In this document: positions 22,436-27,817 of the stretch, one piece after another | Layout of the letters: each line of letters starts with the position of its first letter | Position numbering within the stretch: position 1 is the stretch's first letter | Assembly (NCBI GenBank): GCA_937875975.1 | Contig: CALEEU010000180.1 | Location: 1-27,817, forward strand | Source: an uncultured Opitutia bacterium | Lineage (GTDB): Bacteria; Verrucomicrobiota; Verrucomicrobiia; Opitutales; UBA953 | DNA length: 27,817 nucleotides | Reading direction: 5' to 3' | Position numbers and translations under genes: made by a program | Notes under the pieces: generated by a model | Seen by the model: only the letters and a program-made list of their open reading frames with translations | Databases searched by the model: none | Told to the model about the DNA's origin: nothing

Positions 22436-23047
22436 TTAAAGGTTGAGGGTGGACTGACCGTCGTCGGGCTTCTTGGCGGTCTGCTTCTTTTCGGCCGGCA
22501 CCTTCTTGGCGGCAGGCTTCTTGGCGGCGGGTTTCTTGGCGCCCCTCTTAGGCGCAGCCTTCGCCGGCGCGCCCTTCTTCGCCGAGGCGGCCGTCTTGGC
22601 GGTCGTGCGACGTCGACGCTTGGGCTTCTTCTTCCGGGAGAAAAGACTCCGCCAGGCGGGAATCTTCTGCTTGTCCTTGAAACCAAGTTTCTTGCGGATG
22701 GTCGTCGAAAGCCAGTCCACGAGTTCCGGCGCGACGGCACCGCAAAGACCCTGGACGATAGCTTTGTTCAGCGCCGAGAGTTCCCACTGGAACGTCACGA
22801 AGTAGGCGATGACCGCGAAGATCGCGGCGGCGATGACGTGACGGAGCGAACGCTGCCAGCTCGCGTCGGCGGCCTCGTCGACGAGCAGGCGACCGACCAT
22901 CGCGGCGGCGCCGATCAGCGCGACGATCCAACCACCCGACTTGAAAGCCAGCAGGGCGACTTGGAAATTATTCACGATGGCCGGCGAGGCTTTCGCCACC
23001 GCCGGAGCCTGTTCGGCCACCTGGGCTAAGACCAGTGACAGGATCAT
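22436..23047 (-). CDS. Holin-like membrane protein with histone-H1-like C-terminal tail
   Basis: A 203-aa protein. ATG 23047 is chosen because a good Shine-Dalgarno (GGGAGGGA, about 7 nt away) precedes it; the longer open frame upstream has no support. The N-terminal part (residues 1-130) has two hydrophobic segments (about 36-55 and 70-88) and a third amphipathic segment GLCGAVAPELVDWLSTTIRKKLG, a layout like small phage holins. The tail from about residue 130 is Lys/Ala/Pro-rich: KKKPKRRRR, then repeated AKK, KKPAAKK and AKKPDD units, as in bacterial histone-H1-like proteins. If the tail is cytoplasmic it could bind nucleic acid or the cell wall. Function is unknown; the holin comparison is by topology only. 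Confidence 0.65.
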   Translation of the reverse strand: MILSLVLAQVAEQAPAVAKASPAIVNNFQVALLAFKSGGWIVALIGAAAMVGRLLVDEAADASWQRSLRHVIAAAIFAVIAYFVTFQWELSALNKAIVQGLCGAVAPELVDWLSTTIRKKLGFKDKQKIPAWRSLFSRKKKPKRRRRTTAKTAASAKKGAPAKAAPKRGAKKPAAKKPAAKKVPAEKKQTAKKPDDGQSTLNL

Positions 23048-23146
23048 GCGCGTCCCTCCCCGATCCGAAGACCGTTCCCCGTCGGACGGGGCGTTGATGT
23101 GAGAAGGCGACGCAAAGCGAAGAAGTATCGGCAAAGATACGGTTCG
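23048..23146 (-). promoter_or_regulatory. Leader of the holin-like gene with two hairpins
   Basis: The minus strand between the terminator and ATG 23047 carries a GTATC/GATAC hairpin (about 23126-23140), a CCCCGTC/GACGGGG hairpin (about 23082-23098) and the Shine-Dalgarno motif GGGGAGGGA. The promoter is not clear; a TATAAT lies at 23203-23198 but is upstream of the terminator and lacks a -35. Confidence 0.4.
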
Positions 23147-23185
23147 AAAAAAGGGGAGGTTCAGCCTTGGGCCGGCCGCCTCCCC
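23147..23185 (-). terminator. Rho-independent terminator of the DUF5069 gene
   Basis: On the minus strand GGGGAGG and CCTCCCC form a stem (23185-23179 with 23159-23153) with an inner GC-rich GGCCGGCC loop, followed by six T (23152-23147). It lies 40-80 nt after the DUF5069 stop codon and insulates the downstream holin-like gene. Confidence 0.85.
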
Positions 23186-23225
23186 TCTCAACCCCTAATT
23201 ATAAGGTTATTCTGACAAACCTGCC

Positions 23226-23672
23226 TTAAAGCGCCGCTTTTCGTGCCGGGCGCCCTTCATCGACCTCGATGTAGTCGAACATCGTGTCGACGCCGGCTTC
23301 GGCGGTGAGACCGTTCTCCTTGAGCCGACGCACGAGCACTTCGTTGGCTTCGTCGCGCCAGCCGCGCTTGGTCATGAAGCCATTCCAGATTTCGATCTCG
23401 TTCGTGGAAAGTTTGCGACCCTTGGCTTCGGCCCACGCGAGGACCTCGTCCTGCGTCGCCGTGGGATTCTGCAGCACCCACACGCGCAGCTCGTCATACT
23501 TGATGCCAAGATACTGGCAGCAACGGTCGTCAAAGGCCTTGCCAAGATTATTCACGAAGTCGGCGTGCAGCTGGCCGGCCGCGTGCAGGCGGATCTTCGA
23601 GACCAAGCGAGGGAGGTACACGAAACCACGGACGGCTTCATAGGGGCTAAGGAGACCAGGGACAAGGGGCAT
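23226..23672 (-). CDS. DUF5069 domain protein
   Basis: A 148-aa cytoplasmic protein of the DUF5069 family (PF16798), which is common in Verrucomicrobiota and Planctomycetota. ATG 23672 is chosen because homology begins there: MPLVPGLLSPYEAVRGFVYLPRLVSKIRLHAAGQL, with the LPRxxxKIRLHxAG motif of the family. The C-terminal half (DDRCCQYLGIKYDELRVWV, ATQDEVLAWA, EIEIWNGFMTKRGWRDE) is alpha-helical. The upstream in-frame extension is encoded by intergenic repeats and is unlikely. The molecular role of this family is unknown. It is followed by a strong terminator and is probably a single-gene transcript. Confidence 0.88.
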   Translation of the reverse strand: MPLVPGLLSPYEAVRGFVYLPRLVSKIRLHAAGQLHADFVNNLGKAFDDRCCQYLGIKYDELRVWVLQNPTATQDEVLAWAEAKGRKLSTNEIEIWNGFMTKRGWRDEANEVLVRRLKENGLTAEAGVDTMFDYIEVDEGRPARKAAL

Positions 23673-24022
23673 GGGGGTAAGGTTAGATGAAAGATGACGG
23701 ATGACAGAGGACAGAGGAAAGACAAAAGCCACGAACGGTGTCTGCGGATAGCGGTTGGCGGTTAGCGGATAGGGAAAACAAAGGAAGACCGGAAGATGGG
23801 CGATGGAGCCTACCACTCGGGCAGCTTTCCGCCTTCTTTTCTCCCCCTGCATGCTGGTGCTCCCAACCGCTTACCGCCAACCGCTAACCGCTTTCACCTA
23901 ACTTTTGCACCTTTGCACCTCTTTGCCTCCGGCCCTCGTGTCCTCCTGCCCTCGCTAGTGTTGCCCTTCTCACCCGCCCTGCCTTTCCTACCCCTACCCC
24001 TGCCCCTGCCCCTTCTCTAACC
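23673..24022. repeat. Composite repeat region, about 350 bp, no gene seen
   Basis: Between the divergent DUF5069 and SGNH genes lie several degenerate tandem repeats. In order: GATGACA/GAGGACA words (about 23685-23723), a GCGGTTAG arm (23744-23775), its inverse arm (23862-23894) with a shared 13-nt core, CCGCCAACCGCTA, TTTGCACC units (23904-23928), CCCTCGTGTCCT words (23929-23960) and a CCCCTACCCCTGCC run (23988-24012) that allows a G-quadruplex on the minus strand. Promoters were not recognised. Confidence 0.75.
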
Positions 24023-24721
24023 ATGCTCCGCTTCCTCGCCTGGCTTCCGCTCCTCATCCTCTCGGTCTTGGCCGCCGATAAGCCCGCGGCCTTCTCGTCC
24101 GCCAAATACGACAAGGACATCGCAGCCTTCGAGGCGGCCGACAAAGCTACGCCTCCCCCTCAGGGCGCCCTGCTCTTCTCGGGCGCCAGCTCGCTGCGCC
24201 TCTGGAAGACGGCTGGCCTCGACTTCGCCCCTTACCCGCTCATCAACCGTGGTTTCGGCGGCTCGAAGACCACGGAAGTCCTCGGCTACATGGATCGCAT
24301 CACGCTGCCCTACCACCCGCGCGTGGTCGTCTTCCACTGCGGCAGCAACGACATCAACGCCGGCGATGCCGCCGAGGCCGTGATCGCCCGCGTGACCGAA
24401 TACCATCGCCGCCTCCGGGCGAAAAACCCGCATGCCCAGCTCGTGCTCCTCTCGACCACCCAGGCGCCCTCCCGCCGGGCGAAGTGGGCCGAGATGAAGA
24501 AGGCCGACGAAGGTTTCCGCGCCCTCGCCGCCGCCCATCCGGAGGTCCGGTTCGTGGACATCAACCCCGGGCTCAACCTCCCCGACGGCGAGCCCCGCCC
24601 GGGGCTTTACCTGAAGGATAATCTGCACCCCTCCGAAGCCGGCTACGCCGCGATGCTCAAGGTCATCCGCCCCGCCGTCGACGCCGCCTGGCAGGCGACC
24701 GAGGCAGCGTTTAAAAGGTAA
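24023..24721 (+). CDS. Secreted SGNH/GDSL-family hydrolase
   Basis: Predicted 232-aa secreted hydrolase with a signal peptide (residues 1-17, ending ILSVLAA). SGNH blocks: I LFSGASSLRLW (GAS in place of GDS, the nucleophile being Ser in GAS), II INRGFGGSKTTEV, III FHCGSNDINAG (GxND) and V KDNLHPSEAGY (DxxH). This is the type close to the 'GDSL-like lipase/acylhydrolase' proteins with GSSS block I and NRGFGGS. Likely activity is esterase or acyl hydrolase on secreted carbohydrate or lipid; the substrate is unknown. It differs from the GxDLY SGNH esterase at 14312 by lacking the N-terminal domain. The gene is flanked on both sides by inverted repeat arms. Confidence 0.9.
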   Translation: MLRFLAWLPLLILSVLAADKPAAFSSAKYDKDIAAFEAADKATPPPQGALLFSGASSLRLWKTAGLDFAPYPLINRGFGGSKTTEVLGYMDRITLPYHPRVVVFHCGSNDINAGDAAEAVIARVTEYHRRLRAKNPHAQLVLLSTTQAPSRRAKWAEMKKADEGFRALAAAHPEVRFVDINPGLNLPDGEPRPGLYLKDNLHPSEAGYAAMLKVIRPAVDAAWQATEAAFKR

Positions 24722-24937
24722 TAGCGGTTAGCGGCTGGCGGTTAGCGGTTAGGGAGGGCGGAATTGATTCATCTAAGATCTCGGTCGGAGGCACCATAAC
24801 TCCGGCCCTCATGACCTCTGGCCCACGTGACCTCGTTTGGCCAACCGCCAACCGCTAGCCGCCAGCCGCTACCACCTCACGGCAAACCAACACCATTCCC
24901 TTTGCTCTTTAAGCCATTGTCCTCAATTTTGCCGCCG
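24722..24937. repeat. Facing GCGGTTAG-type inverted repeat arms
   Basis: A 216-bp region after the SGNH gene. The left arm (24722-24756) is built of GCGGTTAG/GGCGGTTAG words and the right arm (24839-24873) of the inverse CCAACCGC/CTAGCCGC words. Between them is a CCCTCATGACC/CCCACGTGACC tract (24804-24834) of the CCTCGTG family. The same unit family forms the arms at 23744-23894. I see no terminator with a U tract. Confidence 0.75.
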
Positions 24938-26197
24938 ATGTCCTCCCCCTCCGCCAGTGCTGCCGCCGAACGTTTCCCGAACGGGCCGTTCACGCGCTAC
25001 ATGGTCGGCGAGGGGATCTCGATGACGGGCACCTGGATGCAGGGCATGGCCCTCGGCTGGGTGATGACCGAAGTCGTGGTCCGCGACGGACTCCAGAAAT
25101 ACGAAGGCCTCCTACAAGCGGCGCCACACCTCGCGAGCGGCCTGGTCATGCTGGCGCTCTTCCGCTTCGGCGGGGCGTGCGCCGATCGTCACGACAAACG
25201 GTTCATCCTGCAAGTCTGCCAGATCGCGCAGATCGGCTTCGCCCTCGCGATCGGCCAGCTCATCGCCCACGGATCCTTGCACACCTGGCATCTCATCGTG
25301 GCCGCGGCCCTGCTGGGCGTCTCCAGCTCCTTCGAGATGCCCGCCGCCGCGGCCATTGTCCCGGAACTCGTCGCAAAGGAGAATGTCGCTAAAGCCATCT
25401 CGGTCGATCGCGCGGTCTTCCACGCCACTCGCCTCGTCGGCCCGGCTGCCGCCGGATTTCTCGTCGTCCGCTACGGCGCCGAATGGGCCTTCTACCTGAA
25501 TGCAGCTTCCTTCGTGGCGCTGATGATCGCCTTGGCTACGTTACCCCGCCGTGCACAGGGCACGGTCGAAGAAGAACAGAAGCGCCAAGGGGGCGCCGGT
25601 GAAGGTTTCCGCCATGTTCGGCAGGACAAGCCCAGCCTCGCGATGGTCGCGCTCCTCGCCACCAATACCCTCTTTGTCTTCCCCGTCATCATTGTGCTGC
25701 TGCCGTTGTACGCGAAGAATGACCTCCACGCCACGGCGGAGCAGATGGGACTCCTGATGCTCTGCTCGGGCCTTGGGTCGGTTTCCGGTTCGCTTCTCAT
25801 CATGGCGCTCCGCCCGAGCCTACGCCGCATCGCCATTCTTATCGGCATGGTCCTCGCCTGCGGTGCGCTTGTCAGCCTCAGTCAGTCGCACGAACTCATT
25901 TGGGCCGGTGTCTCGCTCGTCTGCCTCGCGGTCGGCGTCTCGACGCTGGTCGGCCTGGCCAACACCATCGTCCAAGAACGTTCGCCCGCGGAACTACGTG
26001 GCCGCGTGTCGGCCGTCGCTGGCCTGAGCTTCTTCGGCTTCCTGCCTTTCGCCGCGATCATCATGGGCGTGATGACCGACCTCTTCGAGCTGCGTAACGT
26101 GCTGCTCGGCTCTTCGATCTGCTACGCGATCATCGGCCTCATCGTCATGCTCACCGTCGGCAGCAAGGTGACGGGTGAACAGGAAGAGAAGGCCTGA
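24938..26197 (+). CDS. MFS transporter, EntS-like (MFS_3)
   Basis: A 419-aa inner-membrane exporter-type protein with 12 hydrophobic segments. ATG 24938 is chosen, since the longer open frame begins in repeat DNA. The N-terminal helix reads MVGEGISMTGTWMQGMALGWVM, typical of MFS_3 (PF05977), the group of enterobactin exporter EntS. DRHDKRFILQVCQIAQ between segments 2 and 3 is the usual basic loop. VPELVAKENVAKAISVDRAVFHATRLVGPAAAGFLV is a typical mid-protein motif of the group, followed by RSPAELRGRVSAVAGLSFFGFLPFAAIIMGV. The exported compound is unknown. No other siderophore or toxin gene is nearby. Confidence 0.9.
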   Translation: MSSPSASAAAERFPNGPFTRYMVGEGISMTGTWMQGMALGWVMTEVVVRDGLQKYEGLLQAAPHLASGLVMLALFRFGGACADRHDKRFILQVCQIAQIGFALAIGQLIAHGSLHTWHLIVAAALLGVSSSFEMPAAAAIVPELVAKENVAKAISVDRAVFHATRLVGPAAAGFLVVRYGAEWAFYLNAASFVALMIALATLPRRAQGTVEEEQKRQGGAGEGFRHVRQDKPSLAMVALLATNTLFVFPVIIVLLPLYAKNDLHATAEQMGLLMLCSGLGSVSGSLLIMALRPSLRRIAILIGMVLACGALVSLSQSHELIWAGVSLVCLAVGVSTLVGLANTIVQERSPAELRGRVSAVAGLSFFGFLPFAAIIMGVMTDLFELRNVLLGSSICYAIIGLIVMLTVGSKVTGEQEEKA

Positions 26198-26209
26198 CCG
26201 ACTTCGTTC

Positions 26210-26305
26210 GCCGAATGGTGAACGCAAGGTAGGGGCGAGGCTACGCCGCGCCCTTTTTCATCGGGCATGACGTAGTCCTGCCCCTACCTATGGCCACCAT
26301 TCGGC
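26210..26305. repeat. Nested perfect inverted repeat, possible terminator/REP-like element
   Basis: Two nested pairs of perfect 10-bp arms lie after the MFS gene. The outer pair is GCCGAATGGT (26210-26219) with ACCATTCGGC (26296-26305). The inner pair is AGGTAGGGGC (26227-26236) with GCCCCTACCT (26280-26289). An internal CTACG/CGTAG pair (26241-26245, 26271-26275) and a GCGCCC-TTTTT-CATC-GGGC loop add structure. It looks like a mobile or repeated intergenic element rather than a plain terminator. Confidence 0.8.
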
Positions 26306-26388
26306 GGCCGGACACGACTAGGGCAGCACGCGGTGCTGCCCCTACCCCTAGCCCTGCCCCTATCCCTCGCGAACTGGTTCGCGTAAAG
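26306..26388. repeat. Second hairpin and GC-rich repeat before tRNA-Arg
   Basis: A perfect 9-bp hairpin GGGCAGCAC/GTGCTGCCC with a GCG loop (26321-26341) runs into a C-rich CCCTACCCCTAGCCCTGCCCC tract (26339-26365), of the same unit family as the CCCCTACC repeats at 1103 and 23988. No gene is seen here. Confidence 0.7.
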
Positions 26389-26463
26389 TGGTGCTCCCGT
26401 TGGGAGTCGAACCCAAATCGCCGGCTTCGGAGGCTAGCATTCTATCCATTGAAATACAGGAGC
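26389..26463 (-). tRNA. tRNA-Arg (anticodon CCG)
   Basis: A 75-nt tRNA including an encoded CCA (26391-26389). The acceptor stem is GCTCCTG/CGGGAGC with A discriminator. The D arm region reads TTTCAATGGATAGAAT. The anticodon loop CTCCGAA gives CCG, reading the Arg codon CGG. The T arm TTGGG-TTCGACT-CCCAA is perfect. One A-C mismatch appears in the anticodon stem as I fold it. The strong promoter-like motif at 26472-26501 is upstream. Confidence 0.93.
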
Positions 26464-26471
26464 GTGAGGTT

Positions 26472-26501
26472 TTAAAATCCCTTTAAACGGAGGTTAGTCA
26501 A
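26472..26501 (-). promoter_or_regulatory. Candidate promoter of tRNA-Arg
   Basis: TTGACT (26501-26496) and TTTTAA (26477-26472, 18-nt spacer) or ATTTTA (26478-26473, 17-nt spacer) on the minus strand, ending 9 nt before the tRNA 5' end. The position is right for a short leader. Confidence 0.55.
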
Positions 26502-26531
26502 CCCTTCCCGCCCCCACAGTCAGTCTCGGCC

Positions 26532-27803
26532 TTATTTCGCAGGCATCACGCGGTCGGCGAAATCCGCGTAGTTCTTCCAGTCCTCGAGCAGGATGTCGTG
26601 CTTACCGGGGCGGAGATGATACCCGATGGTCTGGCCGACGGACTTGCTGACGGGCGGCTGTTCTTTGACGCCGAGGCCAGGCTGGCCGAGCACCCGATAG
26701 ACGGGGTCGGCGTGTACAGCACCGAGGAACTCGCCGAGGGGATCGGCCCAGCTGTCCTCCGAGGCGCTGGCGACGTACAGCGGACGGGGGGCCGCCAGCG
26801 CGAGGAGGTAATGCGCGTCAAGCGGCAGCTGGTCTTCCTTCTCGGAGAAAGTCGCGAAGCGCGCGGTGAACCAATGCGGGAAGCCGCGACCCTTATAGTG
26901 GCCGCTGATCACGCCCACGGTCTCGCCGAAGATGCGCTTGTTGAGCGCGGCGCCGCCGCAGCCCGAGTTGTTGGAGATCACGAAAGCAAAGCGTTGATCC
27001 TGCGCACCCGCCCAGAGCGAAGCCTTGCCGAGGCGCGAGTGGCCATGAACCGCGGCGCGCTGGGCGTCGACCGACGGGACTTTCTCGAGGACGTCGAGCA
27101 TGCGCGAGAGACCCCATGCCCAGCAGCCGATGGCGCCCCATTCGCCGTCTTTCCACTTGGTGTTCTCGCCGTCGGGCGAGATCGCCGCACGAAAACCATG
27201 CTTCCAGCCCTCGGGATGATCGGGCTCGAAGTCGCCGTAATAAACCGTGGCTGAAGCGTAACCACGGTCGATGAGGGCCTCGAACTCCCAGCGACGCGCC
27301 TGTCCGCCGCGCAAGGCCGGATCGGCCTGGGTCGTGCCCTTCAAGGCCCACTGCTTGGAAACCCACGTGGACGCGACGAAGACCGCCGGATCTTCGCTGG
27401 TGGTGTGGTTGCTGCCGAAGTTCAGGCCGACGAAGACCGGCGCGGAACGCTTGGACGCGTTGGGCACGTAAAGCAGCATATCGAACGACGGGCCTTTCTT
27501 ACCGATCGGCCAGACCTTGAACTGGGTGCGCGTGGCTTTGCCACCGAAGGCGTCCTTGGATTGCTCGCGGATTTCGACCACGGCGTCGGCCTGGAGCTTC
27601 TTCGTGTCGGGCGTGCGGCCGAACATGTTCTGCTCGACGAGCCGGAAGACTTCCGGACGACGGACCTCGTTCCAGATCTTCGCGTCCGTCACCTTGCGTC
27701 CGTCGGCGCACACGAGCGGATCGGGCAAAGCATACGGAGGGACTTTCGACTCTTCGGAGATGGTCGGCGGAATCGCAGCCAGCAGAAGCAGGGGTAGCAG
27801 CAT
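26532..27803 (-). CDS. Secreted CE15-type glucuronoyl esterase-like hydrolase
   Basis: This 423-aa protein belongs to carbohydrate esterase family 15, alpha/beta-hydrolases that cleave ester bonds between glucuronoyl groups of xylan and lignin alcohols. It begins with a short hydrophobic signal-like stretch (MLLPLLLLAAIPPTIS), so it is probably exported. An upstream start outside the window cannot be excluded. Motifs: VGLNFGSNHTT, GDFEPDHPEGW, AIGCWAWGLSRMLD, the nucleophile elbow GHSRLGK (Ser256), NNSGCGGAAL, LLALAAPRPLYVASASEDSWADPLGE (acid candidates Asp350/Asp354) and the catalytic His in HLRPGKHDI (His402). Relatives such as OtCE15A occur in Opitutus. Whether this protein acts on lignin-carbohydrate esters is not proven. 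Confidence 0.92.
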   Translation of the reverse strand: MLLPLLLLAAIPPTISEESKVPPYALPDPLVCADGRKVTDAKIWNEVRRPEVFRLVEQNMFGRTPDTKKLQADAVVEIREQSKDAFGGKATRTQFKVWPIGKKGPSFDMLLYVPNASKRSAPVFVGLNFGSNHTTSEDPAVFVASTWVSKQWALKGTTQADPALRGGQARRWEFEALIDRGYASATVYYGDFEPDHPEGWKHGFRAAISPDGENTKWKDGEWGAIGCWAWGLSRMLDVLEKVPSVDAQRAAVHGHSRLGKASLWAGAQDQRFAFVISNNSGCGGAALNKRIFGETVGVISGHYKGRGFPHWFTARFATFSEKEDQLPLDAHYLLALAAPRPLYVASASEDSWADPLGEFLGAVHADPVYRVLGQPGLGVKEQPPVSKSVGQTIGYHLRPGKHDILLEDWKNYADFADRVMPAK

Positions 27804-27817
27804 GGCGCGACTATGAA

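Noticed and set aside
23198..23203. TATAAT on the minus strand as promoter of the holin-like gene
   Set aside because: It lies upstream of the strong terminator and has no -35 at 16-18 nt.
23673..24022. Telomere-like or origin region because of GGTTAG and CCCTA units
   Set aside because: No DnaA boxes or dnaA/parAB genes seen, and the same units occur in other ordinary intergenic regions of the window.

Overview
This 27.8 kb window is GC-rich chromosomal DNA, most likely from a member of the Verrucomicrobiota (Opitutae-like). That placement is an inference from gene families and not from a marker gene. The support is: an operon of long prepilin-type proteins resembling the 'Verru_Chthon cassette' families; a DUF1080 (3-keto-disaccharide hydrolase) secreted protein; a GxDLY/SGNH esterase and a second SGNH hydrolase; a CE15 glucuronoyl-esterase-like enzyme; a DUF5069 protein; and mostly SD-less start codons. 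I see no phage, transposase, integrase or CRISPR array.

Layout. 1-911 (-): a gene cut by the left edge and a DUF1080 lipid/sugar-type secreted protein. 912-1172: a divergent intergenic region with G-quadruplex-type repeats. 1173-2141 (+): accA, followed by a bidirectional terminator. 5792-2212 (-): a tightly coupled four-gene pseudopilin operon. 7324-5879 (-): a sodium/proton antiporter of the Na_H_antiport_3 type. 13005-7373 (-): a complete tripartite RND efflux operon (lipoprotein adaptor, AcrB-like pump, NodT/OprM-like outer membrane factor), divergent from an AcrR/TtgR-like TetR repressor (13030-13641), with a perfect 13-bp inverted-repeat operator between and over the two starts. 13673-16224 (+): a secreted coiled-coil protein, a GxDLY SGNH esterase and a YhhQ/VUT queuosine-precursor transporter. 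16225-16606: a hairpin-rich non-coding stretch and tRNA-Leu(UAA). 16711-17502 (+): trpA. 17816-21958 (+): pyrB, pyrC-like, CPBP protease and thiL, packed as an operon. 23672-21971 (-): DUF5069, then after a terminator a holin-like protein with a histone-H1-like tail and a small two-TM protein. 24023-26197 (+): an SGNH hydrolase and an MFS exporter. 26389-26463 (-): tRNA-Arg(CCG). 26532-27803 (-): the CE15 esterase.

How it fits together. The efflux locus is a self-contained regulated unit. pyrB and the overlapping pyrC-like gene probably make one complex: the pyrC product has lost the HxH metal ligands and the substrate arginine, so it looks like a non-catalytic PyrC' partner of aspartate transcarbamoylase. 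The secreted esterases and DUF1080 protein suggest plant or algal polysaccharide degradation.

Most notable non-genic signal: five intergenic regions carry degenerate short-unit repeats (units of about 6-8 nt, in three recurring families) arranged as facing inverted arms, never seen inside genes here. Other points of interest are the AcrR-type operator sitting on the adaptor start codon with possible leaderless transcripts, the pseudo-dihydroorotase, the holin-like/H1-tail fusion, and a multi-hairpin candidate RNA next to tRNA-Leu.
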